64,000 nt of DNA, from the NCBI RefSeq assembly GCF_000698125.1, contig NZ_BAXA01000009.1:1-64000 (forward strand), in the 5' to 3' direction. Under the pieces are notes generated by a model. The model saw only the letters and a program-made list of their open reading frames with translations. It made no database searches and was not told the origin of the DNA. The stretch comes from Geomicrobium sp. JCM 19038 (GTDB taxonomy: Bacteria > Bacillota > Bacilli > Bacillales > Marinococcaceae). How positions within the stretch are numbered: position 1 is the first letter of the stretch; each line of letters opens with the position of its first letter. This document shows positions 10,949 to 20,227 of this stretch, in pieces. The position numbers and the translations under genes are program-made.

Positions 10949-12085
10949 ATGAAGCGGTGAAAGTAACCCAATCACTTGTTAGAATTCCGTCTGAGAATCC
11001 TACCGGTAATGAGCGTGAATGCGCACAATATGTGGAGCGCTACTTGAAAGACTTAAATGGAATAACGGTGCAAGTACAATCAATAGAGGATCAACGGTGG
11101 AACGTTATTGCAACGTGTAAAGGCTCTGAATCTTCCTTGCGTCCACTTGTGATTCTCGCTCATATGGATACCGTGCCAGTAGAAGGAACATGGTCACAAC
11201 AACCATTTGGTGCAGAGATTAGTGACGGCAGATTGTACGGACGTGGTGCTTGTGATATGAAGAGTGGACTAGCCTCAGCCCTCGTTGCATTTAAAAATGT
11301 CGTCCAACAATCGCAACCGAAGCGAGATTTGTATCTAGCAATCACGGTCGATGAAGAGGGACCATTTATGAAAGGCGCTGTAGCCTTAGTTGAAGAAAAG
11401 GTCATTCCTACGAATGCAGAACTACTTGTGACTGAACCGACAAGCAATACGATTGCTGTCGCTCATAAGGGAACGATTTGGTATGAACTATTGATTACCG
11501 GAAAAAGCGCTCACGGAGGTCATGCTGTTGTTGGTATTGATGCAGGACATGTGGCGGCAGAAAGCATTATTCAGCTAAAGAAAAATGTTGCTAATCTTCC
11601 ATATGATCATGAACGTTTTGGTAAGCCGACGCTCTCCGTTGGGACGATTAATGGGGAGAGAAGACGAATATGGTGGTGGGTCTGTACGAATCGAATTGGA
11701 TTTTCGCTTAGTCGCTCCGATGACACAAGAAGAAGCAGATGAACTGGTTGACCGATCTTTACAAGCAGCCTGCAGTAAATTCGAAGGAGCAAGTTACCGC
11801 GTGAATCACTACGGTTATCCGAGACCGCCAATTGATTCGACTCTTGAATCAGATCTGTTAGAGCGACTGGAAGGCGCATATGAGACGACATTGAAAGAAT
11901 CGGCCACTCATACTGGTTTTCCTGCGTACACGGATGCTTCGATGATCGCTTTAAAAACAGGCAATCGAGATTTGCTCGTTTTTGGTCCGGCTAACTTAGA
12001 ACAGGCACATCGTATCGATGAATATGTAGAGGTTCAACAAATTGAAGATTGTGTGAACGTGCTAGAAGAGTTCATGAAAACATGA
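10949..12085 (+). CDS. M20-family metallopeptidase/deacylase (ArgE/DapE type, frameshifted)
   Basis: Di-zinc amidohydrolase acting on acylated amino acids or peptides. Family motifs in order: LAHMDTVPVEG (first zinc His and Asp), GRGACDMKSGLA, TVDEEGP (general base Glu), the dimerisation domain with KGTIWYELLITGKSAHGG, and AYTDASMIA late. The frame changes near the G run 11653-11656, after TING, where the other frame resumes with EYGGGSVRIELDF. Two extra Gs would join them. The start is also unclear: ATG 10949 has GGGGGAG upstream but is out of frame unless AA is read as AAA at 10951-10953. Otherwise translation starts at GTG 10957. Substrate unknown. Confidence 0.8.
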
Positions 12086-12154
12086 AACGAAGGTACCATT
12101 CGCAACGTAGAACGTGGTAGAATTTAAGGCGTATATGTTTTTGGAGGTGGGGGA

Positions 12155-13057
12155 ATGGGGAAACGAGCGTTTCTATTTATATTAACGAATATTCTCGTGA
12201 TGACGACAATCTTTATCGTTTGGACGTTAATCACAACATTTACACCAGTGGGCGGTATGTATGCAGACGGCCAACTCGTGTTATCAAGTTTACTCGTATT
12301 TAGTTTACTGTTTGGTTTTGGTGGATCATTTATTTCACTAGCCATGTCACGTTGGGTCGCAAAGAAAATGATGAAAGTACGTGTACTTGACCCAGATGAC
12401 AATTTAAATCAATATGAACGCCATATTGTTGAGAAAGTGCACCGTCTTTCTCGTGCTGCAGGGCTCGCGCACATGCCAGAAGTCGGGATTTACCATTCAA
12501 AAGAAGTCAATGCTTTTGCAACTGGACCATCAAAGAAGCGTTCACTCGTTGCTGTATCATCAGGCCTTCTTGAAACGATGGATGATGACGCCGTTGAAGG
12601 AGTCATCGCTCACGAAGTCGCACACATCGATAATGGCGACATGGTAACGATGACGCTCTTGCAAGGAATTGTGAACGCAATTGTTATTTTTGCTGCACGA
12701 GTTGTAGCTTTTGTTGTATCACGTTTCGTTCGTGAAGAAATGGCAGGTATCGTGAACTTTATTCTGATCTTTGTCTTACAAATTCTCTTCTCGATTTTAG
12801 GAAGTCTTGTCGTAAATGCTTACTCAAGACACCGTGAGTACCATGCGGATAACGGTGGAGCAGACCTTGCAGGAAAAGACAAGATGATTCACGCGCTACG
12901 TTCTTTACAACACTACGTAGATCGAGCAACAGTCAATGATCATCGTGACGACTCAGCAGTCCAAACGATGAAAATCAGCGGTGGCGGTGGTATGATGCGC
13001 CTATTCTCCACACACCCTGACTTAAGCGATCGCATCGCAAGCTTAGAGCGTAAATAA
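12155..13057 (+). CDS. htpX: Membrane zinc protease HtpX
   Basis: Heat-shock-type M48 integral membrane protease that degrades misfolded membrane proteins. The 300-residue length is usual. Two N-terminal membrane segments precede the cytoplasmic catalytic part. Zinc motif [11 protein letters not shown] is near residue 153, and the third ligand lies in [13 protein letters not shown] near residue 228. The segment between them contains two more hydrophobic helices. ATG 12155 follows GGAGGTGGGGGA. The gene is intact and monocistronic, with a terminator directly downstream. Confidence 0.95.
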   Translation: MGKRAFLFILTNILVMTTIFIVWTLITTFTPVGGMYADGQLVLSSLLVFSLLFGFGGSFISLAMSRWVAKKMMKVRVLDPDDNLNQYERHIVEKVHRLSRAAGLAHMPEVGIYHSKEVNAFATGPSKKRSLVAVSSGLLETMDDDAVEGVIAHEVAHIDNGDMVTMTLLQGIVNAIVIFAARVVAFVVSRFVREEMAGIVNFILIFVLQILFSILGSLVVNAYSRHREYHADNGGADLAGKDKMIHALRSLQHYVDRATVNDHRDDSAVQTMKISGGGGMMRLFSTHPDLSDRIASLERK

Positions 13058-13061
13058 TGAA

Positions 13062-13100
13062 CGCCCTTTAAGGTTATTTTGACCTTAAAGGGCGCTTTTT
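13062..13100. terminator. Terminator between htpX and the LysR gene
   Basis: CGCCCTTTAAGGT (13062-13074) pairs perfectly with ACCTTAAAGGGCG (13082-13094) and is followed by T5. It sits between convergent genes. Confidence 0.9.
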
Positions 13101-13137
13101 GTTTGTGTAAGGAATGATTGAAAATATCTCCTTAACC

Positions 13138-13991
13138 CTAATCCACTTCACGTTTAGTGAGAGTTACGAACTTTTGTAAAGCGCTGTCCAAATGTTGTTC
13201 CTTGCGATGTACAAAGATCATTTGGACGTTGGCATGTGATTCTGGAATGCCATAAATGGAGACAGGGCGATCGAATTTGTGGGAATCAACAAGAGAGATC
13301 GGAGCAATGGAAAAGCCAAGCCCCGCGTTTACACAGTTCAATATGGATTCCATCGTGTTAAACTCCATAATTCGTTTTGGATAGATCCTTCGTCTTCTAA
13401 CCAACTCTCGAGACGTTCGCGATACAGGTCGTTCGGGCGGGTTAACAAGGTTTTATCACGAACATCGTGTACTTGAATCGGCTCACTTGAGAACAAGACG
13501 AGCTTTTCAGTAAACACTGGCGTACTGACGAGGTCGGGGTGTTCGATTGGACCGACCATGAATGCACCATCTAGTTGATAATTGAACAAGTCTTCTAATA
13601 AGAACGCCGTTCGCTCAACGCGTAGGGAGAGCTCCACATCCGGGTATTTTTTGCTATAGGAAGCAAGTAATTGTGGCAACTTACTCGATGCTGTCGTTTC
13701 ATTCGTGCCAATTCGTAAATGACCGAACGGTAATTCATCGTCCATCAGTGCATGACGAGTCTCATCAATGAGGTGAAAAATCTGTTCGGCATAATCAAGT
13801 AACTGCCTTCCTTTAGGTGTCAATGTCATTCCTTTTGAATGTCGGTAAAACAATGGTGTCTGGAATTCTTCTTCAAGCTTTTTAATACGAGCGGTAATGT
13901 TGGATTGGACGTAATTTAGCACTTCCGCTGTTTTTGTTGTGTTTTCTTCGTAAGCAAGCGTAACAAAAATTCGCAAGTCCTTTAGCTCCAT
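13138..13991 (-). CDS. LysR-family transcriptional regulator (frameshifted)
   Basis: N-terminal winged HTH (MELKDLRIFVTLAYEENTT, then TARIKKLEEEFQTPLFYR) followed by the LysR effector domain with LRIGTNETTASSKLPQLL and a C-terminal MESILNCVNAGLGFSIAP. The frame is lost at 13387-13388. Reading GGG for GG gives LEDEGIYPKRIMEF and a 284-residue protein, which is the normal length. The start at 13991 overlaps a GGAGATTATTATG context. The gene at 14108 is divergent, so this regulator may act on it, but no operator was identified. Confidence 0.85.
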
Positions 13992-14107
13992 AATAATCTC
14001 CTATCATTCAAAATGATCGATGTTATTCACTTTTAATTATTTTTAATGATGGCTGTCCTCATCTATACTATAACTAGAGCAAAAATAAAAGGAGCTATGA
14101 TAAACCC

Positions 14108-14497
14108 ATGTGGTTAATTCAAGAGTTAGGTATGAGAGAAAGCCATAACGCTAAGTACTATCAGTTCATTGAAGACAATTTAAGGCGGTATGAAAACAAC
14201 GAGCCGATGCTTATGATGAACGTTAACGATATTAGTGCTGATACGTCCATTTTGTTGGATCGTTGGTCTGAAATAAAGCAACAAATTAAGCATATGGATG
14301 GCGTGGAAGACAGAATTGCACTTCTAAAAAGCTATCTGAATGAAACAACGCAGAGCAAAAGTTTGAAAGAACTTCTTAAGCTAATTGAAAATGATCGAGA
14401 GAACCTTAAAAAAATGAATGAAGATCAAAAAACAATTGACGCCCTTGAAGAACTTCAACAAACCATCACATCTCTACGCAAATTACACCTCGTCTAA
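14108..14497 (+). CDS. Helical protein of unknown function
   Basis: 129 residues, strongly charged and predicted mostly alpha-helical, with heptad-like Leu/Ile spacing in the second half (SKSLKELLKLIENDRENLKK). No signal peptide, membrane segment or recognised domain is seen. An AAAGGAGCTATGATAAACCC sequence precedes ATG 14108. It is divergent from the LysR gene and upstream of the LytTR gene. I do not recognise it. A cytoplasmic structural or regulatory role is possible. Confidence 0.6.
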   Translation: MWLIQELGMRESHNAKYYQFIEDNLRRYENNEPMLMMNVNDISADTSILLDRWSEIKQQIKHMDGVEDRIALLKSYLNETTQSKSLKELLKLIENDRENLKKMNEDQKTIDALEELQQTITSLRKLHLV

Positions 14498-14500
14498 TCC

Positions 14501-14530
14501 TTAGCATTAATGATACACTTTTGTTAGAAT
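14501..14530 (+). promoter_or_regulatory. Weak SigA-like promoter of the LytTR gene
   Basis: TTAGCA (14501-14506) and TAGAAT (14525-14530) are 18 bp apart, directly before the palindrome described separately. Both boxes deviate from consensus, as expected for a regulated promoter. Confidence 0.4.
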
Positions 14531-14533
14531 AAA

Positions 14534-14562
14534 CCTAGTATATAGTTTATCAATATACTAGG
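14534..14562. repeat. Perfect 10-bp inverted repeat over the start region of the LytTR gene
   Basis: CCTAGTATAT (14534-14543) and ATATACTAGG (14553-14562) are exact reverse complements with a 9-nt gap. The right arm abuts the GGAGG ribosome binding site at 14561-14565, and the left arm lies at the predicted transcription start. It can be an operator, or an RNA hairpin hiding the ribosome binding site. Confidence 0.7.
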
Positions 14563-14571
14563 AGGCTTATG

Positions 14572-15222
14572 ATGAATGTCATGTCTGTTACTGATATGAT
14601 TGAAGGATTTCAAGCAATACTCCCAGATCACTTATCAATAGCCATAACCGATGGCGATAAATATATGTATTATCGACCGAGCAAGACCATTGATTTAAAG
14701 ATTGAGCCCGGTGATCTTATTAAAGAAGACACCGTTACCCATAAAGCGTTAACGATCAAAAAGAAAACGGCTGAATATGTTTCAGCACAAGTATTAGGTG
14801 TTCCGTATTACGGGATTTCAACGCCTCTATTCTCCGATCATCGCCTCATTGGATGCATCACTCTTATATCAGAGTCGGTCCAGTCACATTATCAGTCTAA
14901 TTTTCTAACCGTGATGAATCAAAATTGTTGGTATCCAGTTCCGCACGATGATATTACTGTCATAGAAGCAAACAGTCGTAGAACTTGGGTACACACAAGG
15001 TCACGTGTTGGTACGAATAAATTCAATTTATCACAATTAGAAGCCATACTCCCGCACGATACGTTTTACCGCTGTCATCGGTCTTACCTCATTAATATCC
15101 TTCAAATCAAAGAAATTCAACCCGAGTCACATTCAACATTTACGCTAATCATGAATGACGATACTGTCGTTCCGGTCAGTCAGTCGTACGCAAGTCACTT
15201 TCGAGAGATGCTTGCCTTCTAA
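14572..15222 (+). CDS. LytTR-type transcriptional regulator with N-terminal sensor domain
   Basis: Residues 1-115 look like a PAS/GAF-type ligand domain (SIAITDGDKYMYYRPSKTID, later GISTPLFSDHRLIGCITLIS). Residues about 120-216 form a LytTR DNA-binding domain with RTWVHTRSRVGT, LPHDTFYRCHRSYLINI and VPVSQSY. There is no phosphoacceptor receiver, so it probably senses a small molecule directly. ATG 14572 is chosen over ATG 14569 because GGAGG is then 6 nt away. It lies directly upstream of the CoA-transferase gene in the same direction, separated by a terminator. Control of that gene is a reasonable inference. Confidence 0.8.
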   Translation: MNVMSVTDMIEGFQAILPDHLSIAITDGDKYMYYRPSKTIDLKIEPGDLIKEDTVTHKALTIKKKTAEYVSAQVLGVPYYGISTPLFSDHRLIGCITLISESVQSHYQSNFLTVMNQNCWYPVPHDDITVIEANSRRTWVHTRSRVGTNKFNLSQLEAILPHDTFYRCHRSYLINILQIKEIQPESHSTFTLIMNDDTVVPVSQSYASHFREMLAF

Positions 15223-15230
15223 AAAAATGA

Positions 15231-15256
15231 AAGCAAGCTCTCGCTTGTGTTTTTTA
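15231..15256 (+). terminator. Terminator of the LytTR gene
   Basis: GCAAGC (15233-15238) pairs with GCTTGT (15243-15248) around TCTC and is followed by a T run at 15250-15255. Confidence 0.65.
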
Positions 15257-15388
15257 GGCTGCCCTGAACACTGATTCATGTCGTAATTTTGCTGGCTCAT
15301 CCAACATCTAAGCCCTTTCATACAGAATTGAATGTTCAGCATAACAGGCATTGATACACTAAATAGAAAAAGAAATGAGGGTCTTATT

Positions 15389-16903
15389 ATGAACACACAA
15401 GACAAACTGCGAAACCCCCATTTATCGGAGAAAATCGTCACAGATCAAATCGCAGCAAGTTGGATTAAAGATGGTATGACACTTGGTCTTAGTGGTTTTA
15501 CTCGTGCAGGAGACGCAAAAGCCGTACCAACCGCACTTGTAGAACGTGCGAAAGCTGAACCGATGAAAGTGAATGTTTTCACAGGTGCATCACTCGGTTC
15601 TGACATTGATAAGAAAATGGCAGAAGTTGATCTCGTGAACAAGCGCCTACCTTTCCAAGTCGATAAAACGATGCGAAACAAAATCAATACAGGTCAAATG
15701 TGGTTTATTGATCAACATCTATCGCATACTGCTGAAGCGTTAAGACAAGAGGTGTTTGGTGAGATTGATTTTGCGATCATAGAAGCGATTGCAATCACTG
15801 AAGATAACCGGATTATACCAACAACTTCAGTCGGTAACTCTGCAGCGTTTGTGAACCATGCCAAAGAAGTGATCGTTGAAATTAATACCGCTCAACCAGC
15901 TGCGTTGGAAGGAATGCATGACATTTATGAACTTGGTGAGCAAGGGTCCCGTGTGCCAATCCCATTAACGGATTCGTCTGATCGCATTGGTGAGACAGGG
16001 ATTGCTGTAGATCCAGACAAGATCCGAGGGATTGTCTTCACAAACCAAGAAGACTCACCTTCTACGGTTACACCACCAGATGAAGATACAGAGAAGATTG
16101 CCAACCATCTCATCGCATTCCTTGAAAAAGAAAACGATGAAGGCAGATTACCGAAGACGCTAGCTCCCCTTCAATCTGGAATCGGGACTGTTGCGAACGC
16201 TGTATTTAGTGGTTTGAAGAATTCACGTTTTACAGACCTTGAGGTTTACTCAGAGGTTCTTCAAGATTCCGTGTTTGATCTTTTAGATGCAGGAAAAGTA
16301 AAAATGGCTTCGGGCTGTTCCATTACACTATCCGAAGATAAAATGAACGATGTGTTCCCACGTCTTGACGATTACAAAGATCGCCTCGTTCTAAGAGCGC
16401 AAGAGCTATCGAATCACCCAGAAGTGATCCGTCGTTTAGGGTTGATCTCAATTAATACTGCAGTGGAAGCTGATATTTACGGCAACGTGAATTCCACACA
16501 CGTTCAAGGTACGAAAATGATGAACGGTATTGGTGGCTCAGGTGATTTCGCACGAAATGCCAGACTCGGTATCTTTGTCACAAAATCGATTGCGAAAAAC
16601 GGTGACATTTCAAGCATCGTACCGTTTGTTTCCCATGTAGACCATACGGAACATGATGTGGATGTACTGATCACTGAACATGGACTAGCAGATCTTCGTG
16701 GACAAGCGCCGAAAGAACGTGCGAAAGAAATTATTACAAACTGTGCGGATCCATTGTATAAAGAGCAGTTGCTCAGTTACTTTGAACGAGCAATCGAACA
16801 GGTTGGTGGGCATACCCCACATCTACTTCAAGAAGCGTTTGCTTGGTATAAGAACTTTGACGAGCATGGAACGATGCGTGAACGTGAACTTGTCATGAAT
16901 TAA
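15389..16903 (+). CDS. Acetyl-CoA hydrolase / succinate (acetate) CoA-transferase
   Basis: 504-residue class I CoA-transferase of the Cat1/AarC family, which moves CoA between acyl-CoA and acetate or succinate. Two CoA-transferase halves are visible: N-terminal GMTLGLSGFTRAGDAKAVP with FTGASLGSDIDKKMAE, and C-terminal SINTAVEADIYGNVNSTHV, MNGIGGSGDFARNA and ITEHGLADLRGQAP. ATG 15389 follows GAGGG by 8 nt. An upstream frame extension lacks a ribosome binding site. It is intact and ends at a strong terminator. Together with the LytTR regulator upstream it may handle acetate overflow or propionate/succinate exchange. Confidence 0.9.
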   Translation: MNTQDKLRNPHLSEKIVTDQIAASWIKDGMTLGLSGFTRAGDAKAVPTALVERAKAEPMKVNVFTGASLGSDIDKKMAEVDLVNKRLPFQVDKTMRNKINTGQMWFIDQHLSHTAEALRQEVFGEIDFAIIEAIAITEDNRIIPTTSVGNSAAFVNHAKEVIVEINTAQPAALEGMHDIYELGEQGSRVPIPLTDSSDRIGETGIAVDPDKIRGIVFTNQEDSPSTVTPPDEDTEKIANHLIAFLEKENDEGRLPKTLAPLQSGIGTVANAVFSGLKNSRFTDLEVYSEVLQDSVFDLLDAGKVKMASGCSITLSEDKMNDVFPRLDDYKDRLVLRAQELSNHPEVIRRLGLISINTAVEADIYGNVNSTHVQGTKMMNGIGGSGDFARNARLGIFVTKSIAKNGDISSIVPFVSHVDHTEHDVDVLITEHGLADLRGQAPKERAKEIITNCADPLYKEQLLSYFERAIEQVGGHTPHLLQEAFAWYKNFDEHGTMRERELVMN

Positions 16904-16908
16904 TATAT

Positions 16909-16945
16909 AAAAGCTCGAAGGCTAGACTGCCTCTCGAGCTTTTTC
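16909..16945. terminator. Bidirectional terminator between CoA-transferase and MocR genes
   Basis: AAAGCTCGA pairs with TCGAGCTTT with an inner GGC/GCC pairing. T or A runs flank both sides, and the genes are convergent. Confidence 0.85.
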
Positions 16946-16949
16946 TAAT

Positions 16950-18350
16950 TTATGAATGATACCAAGCTTTTTTTAACATTTGAATGCCTTCTTCAATCGT
17001 TTCTTCTGATAAGCCAGCAAATCCGAGCAACACTTGTGAAGTAGCTGGTTTCTCGTTTGCATAATAAATTGAAGTTGGGTACACCGCTACCCCGAGTGAC
17101 TCTGCTCGACGAATCAATTCTTCTTCACTTAGCGGGAGGTTTGGCTCTACGATGACATGAAGCCCCGAGTCATTACCGGAAACGTGAAGATCTGGCATGT
17201 GCGTTTTAAGTGCGCGAAGTAGTGTCTGTTGTCTTGATTTATAGCGTGTTTTCGTACGATTAAGATGGCGCCACCAATCGCCACTTTCCATAAAGCATTC
17301 GAGCGTGTATTGATGGAACCTAGAGACGGTTTGTTGTAAATGAGTAAAGTTCTCTGAATAATGACTGAGCAATCTTTGTGGCAAGACAGCATACGAAATT
17401 CGAGCAGCAGGTGTCAATGATTTAGCAAACGTTCCAAGGTAGATGACGTGTTCATGATGGTCAATGCCTTGCAGCGCAGGGATCGGCAGTCCGACATAGC
17501 GGAACTCACCATCATAATCATCTTCAATGATATATCCGTCTACATTCTTCGCCCACTCTAACAATTCATTCCTTCGAGATAACGGCATTAATACACCAGT
17601 TGGGAATTGATGGGATGGTGTCACATAGACGACGTTTGCATTGGACTCATACAACTTGTCCACCCGAATCCCTTGGTCGTTAAGGGGAATAGGAGATAAG
17701 GAGACCCCGGCATGTTGAAACGTTTCACGAATCCGATTATATCCGGGGTCTTCCATCGCATAAGAATCCTTAGTGCCAATTAGTTTACATAACAATTCAA
17801 TCAGATATTGGGTTCCTGCGCCCACAACAATCTGTTCGGGGAGACATCGTACCCCACGAGATTGATAAATATAATGAGCAATTTCCTTACGTAAGCCAAT
17901 TTCTCCTTGATGATCACCATAGAGAAAAAGATCTCCATTTTCACGATGGATGCTCTCAAGTGTGTACTTGCGCCACTGTTTATAAGGGAAATGTTCTAGA
18001 TCGACTTCTCCGTATCGAAAGTTAAAACGAGCCGGAGTTACGGTAGCCGATGTTTCCTCGGTTCGGAAGATGCCTTGCTTTGGTTCGGGAAAAAACAAAT
18101 CTTGATTTAATGGAACGACAAATAATCCTTTTCGTTCAATGCCTTTGACATAGCCTTCAGCACTTAATTGTTGATAGGCAATGTCGACGGTATTGCGACT
18201 CACATTTAAATGCTTTGCGAGTTGTCGTTGTGACGGTAATTTCGTATGGGCAGGTAAGTGACCTTTTTGGATTTCTAAGCGAATACTTTTATACAGCTGG
18301 ATGTAGAGGGGATCACTTCCTTTTTGGACATTCGGTGTAAATTCAATCAT
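16950..18350 (-). CDS. MocR/PdxR-type GntR regulator with aminotransferase domain
   Basis: Fusion of an N-terminal GntR winged HTH (residues about 12-75: PLYIQLYKSIRLEIQKGHLP, NTVDIAYQQLSAEGYV) with a fold-type I aminotransferase domain that binds PLP as effector. The PLP lysine is in YLGTFAKSLTPAARISY, and the pocket Asp and Arg are in EDDYDGEFRY. 466 residues from ATG 18350, which has GGGGA 6 nt upstream; a longer frame to 18416 has no ribosome binding site. Divergent from the paiB-like gene with an imperfect palindrome between, the usual arrangement for MocR regulators and their targets. The target may be that gene or vitamin B6/amino acid metabolism. Confidence 0.9.
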   Translation of the reverse strand: MIEFTPNVQKGSDPLYIQLYKSIRLEIQKGHLPAHTKLPSQRQLAKHLNVSRNTVDIAYQQLSAEGYVKGIERKGLFVVPLNQDLFFPEPKQGIFRTEETSATVTPARFNFRYGEVDLEHFPYKQWRKYTLESIHRENGDLFLYGDHQGEIGLRKEIAHYIYQSRGVRCLPEQIVVGAGTQYLIELLCKLIGTKDSYAMEDPGYNRIRETFQHAGVSLSPIPLNDQGIRVDKLYESNANVVYVTPSHQFPTGVLMPLSRRNELLEWAKNVDGYIIEDDYDGEFRYVGLPIPALQGIDHHEHVIYLGTFAKSLTPAARISYAVLPQRLLSHYSENFTHLQQTVSRFHQYTLECFMESGDWWRHLNRTKTRYKSRQQTLLRALKTHMPDLHVSGNDSGLHVIVEPNLPLSEEELIRRAESLGVAVYPTSIYYANEKPATSQVLLGFAGLSEETIEEGIQMLKKAWYHS

Positions 18351-18373
18351 GATTGTTCCCCATTTCTCGTGTG

Positions 18374-18414
18374 GCACCTTTAAAAAGATGAAGGTTGGGT
18401 CTTTAAACAGGTGC
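18374..18414. promoter_or_regulatory. Imperfect inverted repeat between divergent mocR-like and paiB-like genes
   Basis: GCACCTTTAAAAAGA (18374-18388) is mirrored by TCTTTAAACAGGTGC (18400-18414); the outer 6 bases are exact and the inner part nearly so. It lies just upstream of the MocR start and is a candidate MocR operator. This is inference from position. Confidence 0.5.
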
Positions 18415-18483
18415 AAAGCTTTTGTACACTAAGCTTACAGAAAAAACGATCAATTGAGAACAGTGTGAAGGGAGAACGTTGTT

Positions 18484-19092
18484 ATGTATGTACCGAAACA
18501 TTTTCAAATGGCCGATCGAGAAGACGTGTATGAACTCATCACTAAACATAGCTTTGCAACGCTCGTTTCAACAAATGATGAAGTACCGTTTGCGACACAT
18601 TTACCGCTATCTTTGTCAGATGATCAACAGTATTTAGTCGGTCATTTTGCACGAAAAAATCCGCAGTGGCAAGGGTTAGAAGGACAGCGAGTATTAGCAA
18701 TTTTTCAAGGTCCCCACTGTTACATTTCTCCAACATGGTACGAAACCGGACAAGCCGTTCCAACGTGGAATTATATGGTGGCACATGTGACAGGAACGTT
18801 TGAATTTGTTTCTGACGAAGTGTTGCATCAATCACTCGCAGAACTTGTTGCGAATTATGAAGACAAAGAGAGTCCTTATTTGTATGAAAAACAAGATCCC
18901 GAGTTTTTGAATAACATGTCCAAAGGCGTTGTAGGTTTTCAAATAAAGATTGATCAGCTTGTTGGTAAGGCAAAGCTATCTCAAAATCATCCTGAAGAAC
19001 GAAAGCGCCTTGTTATTGATCAGTTAGAAAAACAACCGAGTGATGATGAACGACAAATTGCCACGTACATGCGTCAGCATAACGATCTTTAA
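18484..19092 (+). CDS. FMN-binding PaiB-family protein
   Basis: 202 residues of the split-barrel FMN-binding family that includes B. subtilis PaiB, a negative regulator of sporulation and degradative enzyme genes. Recognisable blocks: MYVPKHFQM at the N-terminus, PFATHLPL, QWQGLEGQRVLAIFQGPHCY, SPTWYETG and VPTWNYMVAHVTG. The C-terminal part is helical and ends KLSQNHPEERKRLVIDQLEK. ATG 18484 follows GAAGGGAGAA. Possible operon with the GrpB and DUF1572 genes, spaced 11 nt and -1 nt. Whether it regulates DNA or is an enzyme is not settled for the family. Confidence 0.9.
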   Translation: MYVPKHFQMADREDVYELITKHSFATLVSTNDEVPFATHLPLSLSDDQQYLVGHFARKNPQWQGLEGQRVLAIFQGPHCYISPTWYETGQAVPTWNYMVAHVTGTFEFVSDEVLHQSLAELVANYEDKESPYLYEKQDPEFLNNMSKGVVGFQIKIDQLVGKAKLSQNHPEERKRLVIDQLEKQPSDDERQIATYMRQHNDL

Positions 19093-19103
19093 AGGAGTCA
19101 TTT

Positions 19104-19622
19104 ATGGGAAGAGCGATAACAATTGAGAAGAACCATAAAGCATGGGCACATGAGTATATCGTTGAAAAAATAAAAATTGAACAAAACATAAAAGGACATT
19201 TTAAAGCGATTGAACATATCGGCAGTACAGCAATTCCAGGTCTTGGAGCTAAGCCAATCATTGATATGATGATTGGTGTCGACGATTTAGAGGAAGTTCA
19301 TAAAATGAATGAGCCGCTTGCTGCAATCGGCTATACACACGTTTATCATCAAGAGTTTCCAAACCGTCGTTTCTTTAGAAAAGGAGAATGGCGTAAAGGC
19401 ACACACCATCTTCATGTTTACACATACAACGGTACTGAATGGGTTGCAAGGCAACAATTCAGAGACTACCTAATCGCTCATAAAGAAGAGAGAAGGGCGT
19501 ACGAAACGTTAAAACGTTCATTAGCTGAGCGTTATCGTAATGATGTTGTGTCTTATACAAATGCCAAGGAACCATTTATTCAAGAGATTATGGCTAAAAT
19601 AGCTTATGAGGAGAGTTTGTAA
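19104..19622 (+). CDS. GrpB/UPF0157 family protein
   Basis: 172 residues with the nucleotidyltransferase-like GrpB fold: VEKIKIEQNIKGHFKAIEHI, GSTAIPGLGAKPIIDMMIGV (GS and D-x-D-like pattern), and HHLHVY. Members are predicted nucleotidyltransferases, some fused to dephospho-CoA kinase, but no reaction is proven. The stop overlaps the start of the next gene (TAATG), so the pair is translationally coupled. Ribosome binding site AAAGGAG lies 7 nt before ATG. Confidence 0.85.
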   Translation: MGRAITIEKNHKAWAHEYIVEKIKIEQNIKGHFKAIEHIGSTAIPGLGAKPIIDMMIGVDDLEEVHKMNEPLAAIGYTHVYHQEFPNRRFFRKGEWRKGTHHLHVYTYNGTEWVARQQFRDYLIAHKEERRAYETLKRSLAERYRNDVVSYTNAKEPFIQEIMAKIAYEESL

Positions 19623-20173
19623 TGGCAGATGTTGCAACGATCTATTTACGCATAGTTAAAGAGAGGTTCCAAAGTGTGAAGGTACTCGGTGATCGAACGT
19701 TTGACCAATGTACAGAGGAAGATTTACATTGGTCAATGGATAAAAACTCAAATAGTATGGCAACGATCGTACAACATATGAGCGGAAACATGTTGTCGAG
19801 ATGGACGGATTTTCTAACGACCGATGGTGAAAAACAAACGCGAAACCGAGACGAGGAATTCGAAAGGAAGCGCGAGACAAAAACTTCATTACTAGAGCGG
19901 TGGGAAAGAGGCTGGCGTGTGTTATTTCAAACACTTGAGGAGCTTCAACCAGAAAATGTCGAGCAAAGCGTAACAATTCGAAGCGAAGAACACCTCGTAA
20001 TGGAAGCGATTGAACGCCAAGTGGCCCACTATTCTTACCATGTCGGACAAATCGTTTACATAGGAAAAATGATCAAACGTGAGCAATGGGACAGTTTAAG
20101 TATACCGAAGGGTCAGTCAATCAATTACTTAGAAGAAATGCAAAATAAGCATGGATCAGAAAGAAAAAGGTAG
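19622..20173 (+). CDS. DinB-like protein of the DUF1572 family
   Basis: 183-residue four-helix-bundle protein of the DinB/YfiT superfamily, whose metal site uses three His. Visible features are SNSMATIVQHMSGNMLSRWTDF, with His in the second helix, and RQVAHYSYHVGQIVYIGKMI, with two His. Many members are thiol (bacillithiol)-dependent transferases, but the substrate of DUF1572 is unknown. Last gene of the paiB-grpB-dinB run, followed by a terminator that begins within its final codons. Confidence 0.85.
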   Translation: MADVATIYLRIVKERFQSVKVLGDRTFDQCTEEDLHWSMDKNSNSMATIVQHMSGNMLSRWTDFLTTDGEKQTRNRDEEFERKRETKTSLLERWERGWRVLFQTLEELQPENVEQSVTIRSEEHLVMEAIERQVAHYSYHVGQIVYIGKMIKREQWDSLSIPKGQSINYLEEMQNKHGSERKR

Positions 20174-20193
20174 CTCATTGTAGCTATCTTTTT
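20167..20193 (+). terminator. Terminator of the paiB-grpB-dinB run
   Basis: AGGTAGCT (20167-20174) pairs with AGCTATCT (20181-20188) around a 6-nt loop, then T5. Confidence 0.75.
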
Positions 20194-20227
20194 TAAATTA
20201 GCAAAAATTGGGTAAAGGAAGGTATGA

